A DNA stretch of 64,000 nucleotides from Comamonas sp. GB3 AK4-5 (lineage in GTDB: Bacteria; Pseudomonadota; Gammaproteobacteria; Burkholderiales; Burkholderiaceae_C), in assembly GCF_041320665.1 (NCBI RefSeq), contig NZ_CP166730.1, positions 4,990,838-5,054,837 on the forward strand. Direction: 5' to 3'. Below the pieces are notes generated by a model. It saw only the letters and a list, made by a program, of their open reading frames with translations, had not been told where the DNA came from and ran no database searches. Below are positions 55,473-63,988 of the stretch, piece by piece; position 1 is the first letter of the stretch; each line of letters begins with the position of its first letter. The translations under genes and the position numbers were made by a program.

Positions 55473-55553
55473 CCCCCTGAGTCGCCTGCGGCGCCTTCCC
55501 CCCAGGGGGACGACAGCCTCGCTGCGGGGCGGCCCTTGCTCGCTGTCCCTGAG
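55473..55553 (+). repeat. post-stop repeat, copy C
   Basis: Copy of the four-member family, five bases after the apt stop, reading CCCCCTGAG, then CTTCCCCCCAGGGGGACGAC and GGGGCGGCCCTTG in the sense direction of apt. CTTCCCCC and GGGGG, and the GACAGC/GCTGTC arms, give stems. Same gene-relative orientation as copies A, B and D. Confidence 0.85.
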
Positions 55554-55591
55554 TTGGGCCACGCCAGTTTCCTACCCTGCTCCCTGGACTT

Positions 55592-55630
55592 GCTCCCTCG
55601 CCCCTTCGGGGAGAGGGCTGGGGTGAGGGG
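55592..55630 (-). repeat. CCCTCACCCC-type palindromic repeat, inverted copy
   Basis: Reverse complement of the motif seen at 59044-59081: CCCCTCACCCCAGCCCTCTC, then CCCGAAGGGGCGAGGGAG. The CTCTCCCC / GGGGCGAG arms form a hairpin. This motif type is scattered in many GC-rich bacterial genomes. Confidence 0.75.
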
Positions 55631-55684
55631 CTGCCAATTGCGTGTAATACGCCCACCTTGCCCTTCACATCTGCATAGAACGCT

Positions 55685-56758
55685 ATGGTTTTAAAGCATT
55701 CCTTTCCCTGGTGGCTGTTGGCGCTGCGTGCCCTGGGCTGGTTGGTCAGCGGCCTGGCTGCCCTGCTGGGTCTGTTGTGGGGCCTGGGCGCCTTGTACTA
55801 CCAAGGGCCGCAGCGCCCGCTGCTGCTGTGGCCGGTGCTGGCGCTGTGGGCGCTGGCCTGGCTGACGGCCAGCGTCTGGGCCTGGCGCAGCGGCCGCATG
55901 CTGCTGCTGTGGGGTGTGGGGGCCTTGCTGCTGGCGGCCATGCTGGTTTGGTGGAGCACCATAGCCCCCCGCCAGGACCGGGACTGGGCCGACGATGTGG
56001 CCCATATCACCAGCCTGCAGCGCGATGCTGAAGATGGCGACCGGGTGGTGCTGCAGCATGTGCGCAACTTCAGCTGGCGCAGCGAGACCGACTACACCGC
56101 CCGCTGGGACACGCGCAGCTACGACCTCTCCCAGCTGCGCAGCGTGGACATGGCGGTGTCGTACTGGATGGGCCCTGCCATTGCCCACACCCTGGTGTCG
56201 TTTGGTTTTGCCGATGGCCAGCAGTTGGTGTTTTCCTTCGAGATCCGCAAGGAAAAAGGCGAGGCCTTCGACGCCCTGGCCGGCTTCTTCAAGCGCTATG
56301 AGCTGGCGCTGATCGCGGCCGATGAGCGCGACATCCTGGCCGTGCGCACCAATGCGCGCGGCGAGCAGGTGTTTTTGTACCGCGTGGACATGCCCCAGCC
56401 CGCCATGCGTAACCTGCTGCTGTCCTATGCCCAGCAGGCAGATCGGCTCCATGCCCAGCCGCGCTGGTACCACACGCTCACCGCCAACTGCACAACCATC
56501 GTCTGGGACATGGCGCGCAGCCTGGTGGGCGGTCTGCCACTGAACTGGCAGCTGCTGGCCTCGGGCTATCTGCCCGAATACCTGCACGCCGTGGGCGGCC
56601 TCACGCCCGGCCAGCCGCTGTCCGCCCTGCGTGCTGCCGGTGACATCACGGACCGCGCCCAGCAATGGCAAGCGCCAGCGGGTGCAGATGATCTGACCGC
56701 CAGCATCGATTTTTCACGGGCAATTCGCCAGGGTATTCCGCCGCTACCACAGCCATAG
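55685..56758 (+). CDS. DUF4105 (Lnb-like N-terminal) membrane protein
   Basis: A 357-residue membrane protein with three N-terminal helices (about 10-35, 45-65, 70-90), then a periplasmic domain of the DUF4105 family, named after the N-terminal domain of lacto-N-biosidase-associated proteins. The conserved TANCTTIVWDMAR motif near residue 265, with an earlier conserved His in WYHTLTANCTT, resembles a cysteine-hydrolase active site. The substrate is unknown in the family. Repeats fill most of the 216 bases before it. The lipoprotein hydrolase gene follows 125 bases on, so the two could be co-transcribed. Confidence 0.8.
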   Translation: MVLKHSFPWWLLALRALGWLVSGLAALLGLLWGLGALYYQGPQRPLLLWPVLALWALAWLTASVWAWRSGRMLLLWGVGALLLAAMLVWWSTIAPRQDRDWADDVAHITSLQRDAEDGDRVVLQHVRNFSWRSETDYTARWDTRSYDLSQLRSVDMAVSYWMGPAIAHTLVSFGFADGQQLVFSFEIRKEKGEAFDALAGFFKRYELALIAADERDILAVRTNARGEQVFLYRVDMPQPAMRNLLLSYAQQADRLHAQPRWYHTLTANCTTIVWDMARSLVGGLPLNWQLLASGYLPEYLHAVGGLTPGQPLSALRAAGDITDRAQQWQAPAGADDLTASIDFSRAIRQGIPPLPQP

Positions 56759-56883
56759 CAGCCCACGCTTTGCCGACGCGCTGCGCTGGCTGTTAACGCT
56801 GTGCAGGCTGCCCTGCGTCAAGCACAAGCGGTGCAGCCTGCCTACACTGGTGCGTTGCACCGTCTGCACCTCGACCTGCTCCC

Positions 56884-58824
56884 ATGTTCTCCCTTGCCCG
56901 CTTTCACAGCCCCGCGCGATGGCTGCTGCCCGCCTGCCTGGCCCTGTTGACCGGCTGCGCCGGCGTCAAAGTCAGCTCCATCCAGCCCTCGGACTATCTG
57001 GCCCAGCGCCGTGCCGATGTACTCACCAGCGGCCAGCTCAGCCCTGCCACGCGCGAATCACTGCGCGTCATGGGCAGTGAGTCCAAGCCTTGCCTGGCCG
57101 ACGCCAGCGCCTGCCGCGACCAGTTGCGCAGCAGCGCCGGGCTGACGGATGAGCAACGCCTCTCCGCCCTGTCCGAGCTGTGGGCCAAGCAGGCCATGGA
57201 CCAGGAGCGCGAGACCCCCGGCAGCGCCATTGCGGCCTGGCTGGAATCGGCGCGCTATGCCTGGGCCTACCTGTTCTTCACCGAACGCTCGCCCAGCGAG
57301 CGCGCCTTTGAAGACCGGCAAACCCAGGTACGCGACTACTACAACTACGCCGCACAACAGGCCGTGACCGGGCTGTTCAAGCACCGTGACGAGCTCTCGG
57401 TGGAGCTGCCCACCGACCTGGACGAGCTGCATGGCGACCGCATACGCTGGCAGCAATGGCAGCTGACGGTGGAGCTCTCCGGCCTGCGCCAGCCCGCCCA
57501 CCGGGTGCTGCCGCAGGAGCTGGTGGCGGCCGCCTCGCTCACCTTCTCCGGCCTGCGCAACATCTACCGGCGCGACGGCTTTGGCGCCGAGCTGGTGGCC
57601 GTCTTCCCACCGCCCCCCGAAGCCGCCGGCCCCGACCCGCGCTGGGGCCGCATGCAGGGACCGCCCTACCAGGAGGCCCTGTTCCCCGCCATCACTGCCC
57701 TGCTGCAGTTCGAGGGCAGCAACCTGGCCCAGGTGCTGGCCACCCAGGCCCTGAGCGTGCGCCTGATGGACCCTTACCGCCAAAGCGAGGTGAAGCTGGC
57801 CGGCAACCGCGTGCCGCTGGCGGGCAACTTCACCTCAGGCTACGGCCTGTGGCTGGCGCGCTCGGGCTTTTCCACCCAGGCGGTGCGCAGCCTGCTGGGC
57901 ATGGGCAATGGCATCGTGCAGCCGCAAATCTATCTGATGCAGCCCTACGACCCCGACCGCCGCGTGGTGGTCATGCTGCACGGCCTGGCCAGCAGCCCCG
58001 AGGCCTGGATCAACGTGGCCAACGAGGTGCTGGGGGACGAGCTGCTGCGCAGCAACTACCAGATCTGGCAGGTCTACTACCCCACCAACGCCCCGCTGGC
58101 ACTGAACCACCACGCCATACGCGAAGCCCTGACGGAGACGCTGCAGCATTTCGACCCCGACGGCAAAGCTCCAGCCTCTCACCACCTGACCCTGGTGGGC
58201 CACAGCATGGGCGGCGTGCTGTCGCGGCTGATGGTCAGCAGCACTCAGGGCCAGTTGCTGAATGCCATGACCACGGAACTGGAGCTGGAGCTGTCCGCCA
58301 GCGCCAAGCGCCAGCTGGAGGGACATCTGTCCGAATACCTGGAATTCGAGCCCTTCCCGCAGGTGGACAGCGCCATCTTTATTGCGGCCCCCCATCGCGG
58401 CACCGGCTTTGCCAGCAACCGCCTGGCCCGCTGGGTGGCCAATCTCATCACGCTGCCCATTTCCATGGTGGAGCAATTCACCGACGTGGCCCGCGCCGTG
58501 GCCAACGCCGCCCCACGCACCGGCAAACAAGGCCTGCTGCGCATTCCCAACGGCATAGACAACCTCAGCGACAAAGACCCCTTTGTACGCGCAGCGGCCG
58601 AGCTGCCCATCTCCAGCAAGGTGCGCTACCACTCCATCATCGGCATCGACAACCCCAAATTGCCGCTGGAAGAGAGCAGCGACAGCATCGTGCCCTACTC
58701 CAGCGCCCACCTGGCCGGCGCAGCGTCGGAACGCATCGTGCCCTCCGGCCACAGCGTGCAGGAGCAGCCCCAGTCCATCGTCGAAATCCGCCGCATTCTG
58801 CGCAGCCAGCTGCAGCCGCAGTAA
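56884..58824 (+). CDS. lipoprotein alpha/beta hydrolase (lipase-like)
   Basis: A 646-residue predicted outer- or inner-membrane lipoprotein. The signal ends with lipobox LLTGC at about residue 23. The first 330 residues have no family I recognise. The C-terminal half is an alpha/beta hydrolase: RRVVVMLHGLASSPEAWINVANEVL, nucleophile Ser in LVGHSMGGVLSRLM, and probable His in PSGHSVQEQPQSIVEIRRIL near the end. It resembles periplasmic or surface esterases of Burkholderiales that keep an N-terminal helical domain. A 405-base repeat-rich gap follows. The substrate is unknown. Confidence 0.83.
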   Translation: MFSLARFHSPARWLLPACLALLTGCAGVKVSSIQPSDYLAQRRADVLTSGQLSPATRESLRVMGSESKPCLADASACRDQLRSSAGLTDEQRLSALSELWAKQAMDQERETPGSAIAAWLESARYAWAYLFFTERSPSERAFEDRQTQVRDYYNYAAQQAVTGLFKHRDELSVELPTDLDELHGDRIRWQQWQLTVELSGLRQPAHRVLPQELVAAASLTFSGLRNIYRRDGFGAELVAVFPPPPEAAGPDPRWGRMQGPPYQEALFPAITALLQFEGSNLAQVLATQALSVRLMDPYRQSEVKLAGNRVPLAGNFTSGYGLWLARSGFSTQAVRSLLGMGNGIVQPQIYLMQPYDPDRRVVVMLHGLASSPEAWINVANEVLGDELLRSNYQIWQVYYPTNAPLALNHHAIREALTETLQHFDPDGKAPASHHLTLVGHSMGGVLSRLMVSSTQGQLLNAMTTELELELSASAKRQLEGHLSEYLEFEPFPQVDSAIFIAAPHRGTGFASNRLARWVANLITLPISMVEQFTDVARAVANAAPRTGKQGLLRIPNGIDNLSDKDPFVRAAAELPISSKVRYHSIIGIDNPKLPLEESSDSIVPYSSAHLAGAASERIVPSGHSVQEQPQSIVEIRRILRSQLQPQ

Positions 58825-58826
58825 GT

Positions 58827-58861
58827 CCCCCTCACCCTCTCCCGCCAGCGGGCGAGGGAGA
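58827..58861 (+). repeat. CCCTCACCCC-type palindromic repeat
   Basis: Shortened copy: CCCCTCACCCTCTCCCGCC then AGCGGGCGAGGGAG. The CTCTCCCGC / GCGGGCGAG arms pair. It starts three bases after the lipoprotein hydrolase stop and could serve as its 3' end structure. A degenerate relative (CCATCCCAGCCTTCCCCCGA, then AGGGGAAGGGG) lies at 58878-58912. Confidence 0.65.
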
Positions 58862-58970
58862 AAGGCAGGGGACCAAGCCCCCATCCCAGCCTTCCCCCGA
58901 AGGGGAAGGGGCAACAACCCAGGTACAACGCAAGCCTGCTTCAGACGCGGTGAGGCTGCTCATCCAAACA

Positions 58971-58998
58971 TAGCTTGCTGTGCATACACAGCAAGCTA
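58971..58998. repeat. perfect 12-base inverted repeat
   Basis: TAGCTTGCTGTG and CACAGCAAGCTA with a four-base CATA loop. Only TT follows, so it is not a classical terminator. TAGCT-containing arms recall the TAGCTGCC hairpin at 38865-38913. Confidence 0.8.
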
Positions 58999-59043
58999 TT
59001 CAGGTGGTTTTGGTTTGAAATATGCACCTTGCTGTGCGGAGAG

Positions 59044-59081
59044 CCCCTCACCCCAACCCTCTCCCCAAAGGGGCGAGGGAG
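59044..59081 (+). repeat. CCCTCACCCC-type palindromic repeat
   Basis: Full copy: CCCCTCACCCCAACCCTCTC, then CCCAAAGGGGCGAGGGAG. It matches the inverted copy at 55592-55630 with only two or three differences. The CTCTCCCC / GGGGCGAG hairpin is intact. Confidence 0.75.
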
Positions 59082-59123
59082 CAAAAGCAGGCGCGCAACG
59101 CAGAAAACCGGCGCGCCCCATAC

Positions 59124-59220
59124 CAGGGGCACCGCGCAAGGGCCGCCCCGCCGCGCTGGTGCCGTCCCCCTCCGGCGCGTAGCGCCTAAAGAGGGGGAAG
59201 ACGCGCAGCGGCACAGGGGG
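59124..59220 (-). repeat. post-stop repeat, copy D
   Basis: Fourth copy, ending nine bases from the mnmE stop (minus strand). Blocks CACCGCGCAAGGGCCGCCCC, GGTGCCGTCCCCCT and GAGGGGGAAGACGCGCAGCG are clear, ending CAGGGGG. Sense-strand reading from mnmE is the same as in the other copies. Confidence 0.85.
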
Positions 59221-59229
59221 AGCCAGACT

Positions 59230-60672
59230 TTATTTCCCTATACAGAAGCTAGAGAAGATCACGCCCAGCAGGTCATCGGATGTGAACTCACCGGTGATGC
59301 TGTTCAGCGCGGTTTGCGCCAGGCGCAGCTCCTCGGCCAGGATGTCCAGTGCCGGGCCGGGCACATGCAGCTGCGCATGCGCCTCCTCCAAATGGGCACC
59401 CACGGCCTGCAGCGCCTCCACATGGCGGGCGCGGGCAATGTACAGGCCTTCGGCGGCAGACTGCCAACCCGCCACTTCCAGCAGGCGCTGGCGCACGGCG
59501 TCCAGGCCGGTGCCGGTGCGGGCGGACAGGCTCAGCCCTTGCGCGGCCCCTGCACGCTCGGCCAGGGGCGCCAGCGGCCGCATCTGCGCGCCGGGTGCGG
59601 CCAGGTCGGTCTTGTTCCACAGGTCAATCACCGGCACGCTGGGCAGGATGCGTTCGGCCAGGGTCTGGGCAATCTCCAGGTCGGCGGCCACGTAGTCGGC
59701 CTCGCCCATGCGCGAGAGGTCGTGCAGAAACAGCACGGCATCGGCGGCGGCAATCTCGTCCCAGGCGCGGGCAATGCCGATGCGCTCCACCTCGTCCTCG
59801 CTGTCGCGCAGGCCGGCGGTGTCGATCACATGCAGGGGCACGCCATCGATTTGGATGGTTTGCTGCACCTTGTCGCGCGTGGTGCCGGCAATGGGGGTGA
59901 CGATGGCCAGCTCGGCCCCGGCCAGGGCATTGAGCAGCGAGCTTTTGCCGGCATTGGGCTGGCCAGCAATCACCACCTTGATGCCTTCGCGCAGCAAGGC
60001 GCCCTGCTGGGTGCGGGACAGCACCAGGCCCAGTTGCGCCTGCAAGCGGTCCAGCTGACCGTAAGCGTCGGCTTTTTGCAGGAAATCGATCTCTTCTTCC
60101 GGGAAGTCCAGCGTGGCCTCGACCAGCATGCGCAAATGCACCAGGGCATCGCGCAGTTCACGGATTTCACGGGAGAAATCGCCCGATAGCGAGCGGCTGG
60201 CGCTGCGGGCTGCAGCTTCGGTGCTGGCATCGATCAGGTCGGCAATGGCCTCGGCCTGGGCCAGGTCGATCTTGTCGTTCAGAAAGGCGCGCTCGGTGAA
60301 CTCGCCCGGCTGGGCCAGGCGCAGACCGGGCAACACGGGCTTGCCATCGGCACCGGCGGCCTGCGCAGCCTCCAGGCAGCGGGCCAGCAGCAGCTGCAGC
60401 ACCACGGGGCCGCCATGGGCCTGCAGCTCCAGCACGTCTTCGCCGGTGTAGCTGTGCGGGCCGGGGAAGTACAGGGCCAGGCCATGGTCTATGGGGGCAC
60501 CCATGGCGTCCTTGAAGGGCAGGTAAGTGGCTTCGCGGGCCCGGAGGTCGCGCCCGCAGAGCAGGCGCACCAGGGGCGCAATCTGCTTGCCCGAGACCCG
60601 CACAATGCCCACGGCCCCCCGGCCGGGGGCGGTGGCGATGGCGGCAATGGGGTCGGCGTGGCGGGCAAGCAT
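59230..60672 (-). CDS. mnmE: tRNA modification GTPase MnmE
   Basis: A 480-residue GTPase that, with MnmG, adds the aminomethyl or carboxymethylaminomethyl group at C5 of wobble U34. The folate-binding N-terminal domain begins [20 protein letters not shown]. The G domain has P-loop [14 protein letters not shown], the switch region [10 protein letters not shown] and [16 protein letters not shown]. The C-terminal helical domain ends with the invariant CIGK, which supplies the catalytic Cys. Start 60672 ([15 protein letters not shown]) fits the family; a longer frame adds 33 residues. It is the last gene of the rpmH-rnpA-yidD-yidC-mnmE order next to the origin. Confidence 0.96.
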   Translation of the reverse strand: MLARHADPIAAIATAPGRGAVGIVRVSGKQIAPLVRLLCGRDLRAREATYLPFKDAMGAPIDHGLALYFPGPHSYTGEDVLELQAHGGPVVLQLLLARCLEAAQAAGADGKPVLPGLRLAQPGEFTERAFLNDKIDLAQAEAIADLIDASTEAAARSASRSLSGDFSREIRELRDALVHLRMLVEATLDFPEEEIDFLQKADAYGQLDRLQAQLGLVLSRTQQGALLREGIKVVIAGQPNAGKSSLLNALAGAELAIVTPIAGTTRDKVQQTIQIDGVPLHVIDTAGLRDSEDEVERIGIARAWDEIAAADAVLFLHDLSRMGEADYVAADLEIAQTLAERILPSVPVIDLWNKTDLAAPGAQMRPLAPLAERAGAAQGLSLSARTGTGLDAVRQRLLEVAGWQSAAEGLYIARARHVEALQAVGAHLEEAHAQLHVPGPALDILAEELRLAQTALNSITGEFTSDDLLGVIFSSFCIGK

Positions 60673-60859
60673 GGGTGAAAGCTTTCGGTGGGGAAGACGG
60701 TGGCCCATGATAGCCAGCGGGCCGGCAGGGCAGGACTCACAAAAACCGGAGCACTCTGTGCTGATTGCCATTGGACTTCAGATAGATAAGCATCTGAAAC
60801 CAAGGCAGCGCATGCACAAAGCGCTCTGGTTTTTGCTGCGCCACCAGCAGGGCGCAAAG

Positions 60860-60888
60860 CACAACGGCCGCTTGCGGCGGCCGTTGTG
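60860..60888 (-). terminator. hairpin after yidC, probable terminator
   Basis: CACAACGGCCGC and GCGGCCGTTGTG form a perfect 12-pair stem with a five-base loop, 19 bases past the yidC stop. On the minus strand the tail is CTTTGCG, only weakly U-rich, so it may act partly as a transcript end or processing barrier between yidC and mnmE. Confidence 0.55.
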
Positions 60889-60907
60889 GATTCAGCTCAG
60901 ACGCTGC

Positions 60908-62614
60908 TTACTTCTTGCTATCAGCCGCTGCGGCAGCCTTGAAGTTGGGCAGATTGAACTGCGGGGGCACGCCCATGCGGGTGTTGATCACCCACTGCTG
61001 GGCGATGGACAGAATGTTGTTGGTCAGCCAGTACAGCACCAGGCCAGCCGGGAAGAAGAAGAACATCACGCTGAACATCAGCGGCATGATCCACATCATC
61101 TTGGCCTGCATGGGGTCCGGTGGCACGGGGTTGAGTGCGGTCTGCAGCAGCGAGGACAGCATCATCAGCACTGGCAGAATGAACCAGGGGTCCTTGGCCG
61201 ACAGGTCGGTGATCCACAGAATCCAGGGCGCCTGGCGCATTTCCACCGAGGACAGCAGCACCCAGTACAGCGTCATGAACACGGGGATCTGGATCATGAT
61301 GGGCAGGCAGCCGCCCATGGGGTTGACCTTTTCCTCGCGGTAGATGCGCATCATCTCCTGCTGCATCTGCTGGGGCTTGTCCTTCAGGCGCTCGCGCATT
61401 TCCTGAATCTTGGGGTTGATGGCCTTCATCTTGGCCATGCTGGAGTAGGCCTTGGCGTTCAGCCAGTAGAACAGGATCTTCAGCAGCAGCACCAGACCGA
61501 TGATGGCCCAGCCCCAGTTGCCCAGCACGCTGTGGATCTGGTCCAGCAGCCAGTACATGGGCTTGGCCAGGATGGTGAACATGCCGTAGTCCTTGACCAG
61601 CTCCAGACCGGGGTAGATGGTTTCCAGCATCTTCTCCAGCTGTGGGCCGGCAAAGAGCTGGGCGTCCACCGCCTTGGTCTCGCCAGGCTGCAGGGCGCCA
61701 ACGGCCACGATCTGGCCGGCGGCATACAGGTTGTCGCCCACCTTGCGTGCGAAGTTGTCGCGCTGCTGGCCATCGCTCAGCAACCAGGCGCTGGCGAAGT
61801 AATGCTGCACCATGGCCACATAGCCGTCCGGCGTGGCCTTCACGAACTCGGCCTTGCCCTTTTCGATGTCCTTGAAGTCCACCTTCTGGAACTTCTTCTC
61901 ATGCGAGTACACGGCCGGACCGGTGAAGGTGGAGTACATGGCCGACTGCTCGCCCTCGGGTGCATTACCGTCACGCAGCAGCTGCAGATACAGCTGGGGG
62001 TTCACGGCGGCAGCGCCCTGGTTGACGATCTCGTGCTTGACGCCGATGGCGTAGTCGCCACGCTTCAAGGTGTAGGTCTTGACCAGCTTCACACCGTCCA
62101 TGACGGGCGACTCGAAACGCACTTGCAGTTCGTTGGCGCCATCGGCCAGCTCGCGTGCACCGGGCATCAGCTGCATGGTGGTCTTGTGCGTGGGGAAGTT
62201 GCCACCCACCAGACCGGTCTGGGCCAGGTAGACACGGCTGGCGCTCTCGTCGAACAGCACAAAGGGCTTGCTCTTGTCCACATGGTCGGCGTATTTGAGC
62301 AGCTCGGCATGGCCGATGGTGCCGCCCTGGCCGTCAAAGCTCAGGCGCAGCACATCGGTGCTGACGGTGACTTTTTCACGGGCAATGGCGTTGGCGGCTG
62401 GTGCATCGCTGGCCGGCACATCGCTGGCCGTAGCCGTGGGAACAGGGGCAGCTGCCGGCACCTCCGCAGGCTTGGCCGCTGCCGTGGCAGGGGCCGTCGC
62501 AGCCGACGGGAAGAACGTGGCTTGCTTGCCGTTGTGGATTTGCCACTTGTCCCACAGCAGAACCAGGGAAAAGCCAAATATCACCCACAGGATGGTGCGG
62601 CGAATGTCGTTCAT
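60908..62614 (-). CDS. yidC: membrane protein insertase YidC
   Basis: A 568-residue inner-membrane insertase that works with SecYEG or alone. An N-terminal helix (about 5-22) is followed by an Ala/Pro-rich linker and the large periplasmic beta-supersandwich (about 70-345). The conserved five-helix core starts about residue 350 (YWLLDQIHSVLGNWGWAIIGLVLLLKILFYWLNAKAY) and includes the hydrophilic-groove Arg in LLKILFY-type context and the NPMGGCLPIMIQIPVF loop. It overlaps yidD by four bases. Confidence 0.96.
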   Translation of the reverse strand: MNDIRRTILWVIFGFSLVLLWDKWQIHNGKQATFFPSAATAPATAAAKPAEVPAAAPVPTATASDVPASDAPAANAIAREKVTVSTDVLRLSFDGQGGTIGHAELLKYADHVDKSKPFVLFDESASRVYLAQTGLVGGNFPTHKTTMQLMPGARELADGANELQVRFESPVMDGVKLVKTYTLKRGDYAIGVKHEIVNQGAAAVNPQLYLQLLRDGNAPEGEQSAMYSTFTGPAVYSHEKKFQKVDFKDIEKGKAEFVKATPDGYVAMVQHYFASAWLLSDGQQRDNFARKVGDNLYAAGQIVAVGALQPGETKAVDAQLFAGPQLEKMLETIYPGLELVKDYGMFTILAKPMYWLLDQIHSVLGNWGWAIIGLVLLLKILFYWLNAKAYSSMAKMKAINPKIQEMRERLKDKPQQMQQEMMRIYREEKVNPMGGCLPIMIQIPVFMTLYWVLLSSVEMRQAPWILWITDLSAKDPWFILPVLMMLSSLLQTALNPVPPDPMQAKMMWIMPLMFSVMFFFFPAGLVLYWLTNNILSIAQQWVINTRMGVPPQFNLPNFKAAAAADSKK

Positions 62615-62883
62615 GAAGACTTCTTTGGTGAGGAAGAGGAGGTCAAACCGGTGAACAGCCCCGGCACCTTTTCGGGCACAGGGTCATGCCCGCCAGCACA
62701 CCAGGGGTGACAGCGCGCCAACCGGCGCAGTGTCAGATAGGTTCCGGCTGCAGCACCGTGCTGCTCCAGAGCTTGCAAGGAATAGGCCGAGCAGGTGGGC
62801 TCAAAGCGGCAGGCCGAGCCCAGCCACGGGCTGAGTGTGAGGCGGTAGCCCCGCACCAAGGCCATGAGCAAGGCGCGCACCAT
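62611..62883 (-). CDS. yidD: membrane protein insertion efficiency factor YidD
   Basis: A 90-residue protein of the YidD family, attached to the inner membrane by an amphipathic N-terminus and helping membrane protein insertion. The conserved core GYRLTLSPWLGSACRFEPTCSAYSLQALEQHG and RLARCHPWCAGGHDPVP holds the family cysteines. It lies one base after the rnpA stop and overlaps yidC, in the usual order. Confidence 0.95.
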   Translation of the reverse strand: MVRALLMALVRGYRLTLSPWLGSACRFEPTCSAYSLQALEQHGAAAGTYLTLRRLARCHPWCAGGHDPVPEKVPGLFTGLTSSSSPKKSS

Positions 62884-62884
62884 A

Positions 62885-63400
62885 TCAGACCACCCCTTGG
62901 AGAGGCGGCGCAGCAGCGGGCTGCGCTTTCGCGGACGCCGCCGCTTTGCGCGCGGCTGAAGCAAACAGCTGCTCCAGCTCGGCCCGAACGGCAGCCTTGA
63001 GTGTATCGGAGCAAGCGCTGATGAACTGCTTGCGGTCAAAACCCGCACGCAGTCGCACCACATAGGCCGCCCGGATGGGCTGGGCCTGGAAAGCGGGCGC
63101 ACTCGCCTGCGCCACGGCATAGGCCTGGCGTTTGATGGCATGACGGGTCACGGAGCGCTTGGCCCAGCGCTTGGGAATCAGCGGACCGATCCAGTCCTGT
63201 GGATAAACCGAACCAGGAACGGAAAACAGGGCCTGCGGTCCTTGCGCAGATGGCAAGGAACCGGGCCCGGTAGAGATGGTGGCGTCGGCAGCCTGGATGG
63301 GTTCCAGCACCAGCCGGTGCAAGGCGAAATGCGCCGTCCGGGAGATGATTCCCCCCGACATGGCCGCCTGGAACTGCGCGCGCGTCTTCAGCCGCTGCAT
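62885..63400 (-). CDS. rnpA: ribonuclease P protein component, enlarged form
   Basis: A 171-residue RNase P protein, which helps the catalytic RNA bind pre-tRNA leaders. The conserved RNR-type helix is RWAKRSVTRHAIKRQAY, and RAAYVVRLRAGFDRKQF follows. It is about 50 residues longer than the usual 115-120: there is an insert of about 30 residues (TISTGPGSLPSAQGP and on) between the first strands and an Ala-rich C-terminal tail. The start at 63400 (MQRLKTRAQFQAAM) is set by the family. It is 59 bases from rpmH, with which it is co-transcribed. Confidence 0.93.
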   Translation of the reverse strand: MQRLKTRAQFQAAMSGGIISRTAHFALHRLVLEPIQAADATISTGPGSLPSAQGPQALFSVPGSVYPQDWIGPLIPKRWAKRSVTRHAIKRQAYAVAQASAPAFQAQPIRAAYVVRLRAGFDRKQFISACSDTLKAAVRAELEQLFASAARKAAASAKAQPAAAPPLQGVV

Positions 63401-63459
63401 ATCCGCAACACCCTGACCTGCAGGGCGTGGAAGTGGACAGGCTGCCAAACAGTCCGGCC

Positions 63460-63594
63460 TTAGACGGCCAGACGCTTGCGACCCTTGGCGCGGCGTGCGT
63501 TGATCACGGCACGGCCACCCTTGGTCTTCATGCGCACCAGGAAACCATGGGTGCGGGCGCGGCGGGTCTTGGAAGGTTGGTAAGTACGTTTCAT
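63460..63594 (-). CDS. rpmH: ribosomal protein L34
   Basis: A 44-residue, very basic 50S subunit protein. It reads [18 protein letters not shown] and ends GRKRLAV, the invariant L34 sequence. It is too short for most gene finders' size cut-offs but unmistakable. It is first in the rpmH-rnpA-yidD-yidC operon, driven by the promoter at 63836-63864. Confidence 0.98.
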   Translation of the reverse strand: MKRTYQPSKTRRARTHGFLVRMKTKGGRAVINARRAKGRKRLAV

Positions 63595-63835
63595 GTTGGT
63601 TCCTTGAAAAGGTTCAGCTTTGCACTGGCTGGGTCAAAACGCCCGGCCCGTATCGCCCAGCATGGGCCCCTGCAAAAGTGCGTCTGCACCTTGCCGGGCC
63701 CGCCAAAAAGCCGAAGACTGTTGAATCAAGCGCGGCCAACGCACCAGGGCTTTGGCCTACTCTTTTCCGATTTTTCTCAGCTTTTTTTGCGCCGCGCGGG
63801 ACATATCACCCTGAACACATTCAGGGAAACCCGAA

Positions 63836-63864
63836 ATTATCTCAGCGTTGCACGTATGTTGCAA
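63836..63864 (-). promoter_or_regulatory. promoter of the rpmH-rnpA operon
   Basis: On the minus strand TTGCAA (63859-63864), a 17-base spacer and GATAAT (63836-63841) form a good sigma-70 promoter. The start would lie near 63829, leaving a leader of about 235 bases with a perfect seven-pair hairpin near its 5' end (63809-63826). Confidence 0.7.
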
Positions 63865-63928
63865 TGCCCCTCAAAATCTTCCGTCAAAATACGCGGCCTT
63901 CTTCACCAGGGGGCAAGGCGGGAGTTTT

Positions 63929-63957
63929 TTGTGGATAACCCTTTGAAAAGCTACAAT
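63929..63957 (+). promoter_or_regulatory. putative dnaA promoter with overlapping DnaA box
   Basis: TTGTGG (63929-63934), 17 bases, TACAAT (63952-63957), directed to the right where dnaA is expected. A perfect DnaA box (TGTGGATAA, 63930-63938) covers the -35 element, the classical layout for autoregulation. Confidence 0.65.
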
Positions 63958-63979
63958 CACCACCCCGCAACCGTTCCTC

Positions 63980-63988
63980 CTATCCACA
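63980..63988 (+). promoter_or_regulatory. DnaA box, one mismatch
   Basis: CTATCCACA differs from TTATCCACA at one position. It lies 23 bases past the putative dnaA -10 element, so it would be inside the dnaA leader. Confidence 0.55.

Larger units (their letters stand above)
58825..59229. other. gene-free, repeat-dense convergent region
   Basis: 405 bases between the lipoprotein hydrolase and mnmE, both of which end here. It contains three CCCTCACCCC-type hairpin repeats, a perfect 12-base-arm inverted repeat (58971-58998) and post-stop repeat copy D. No coding frame is credible. Confidence 0.6.
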
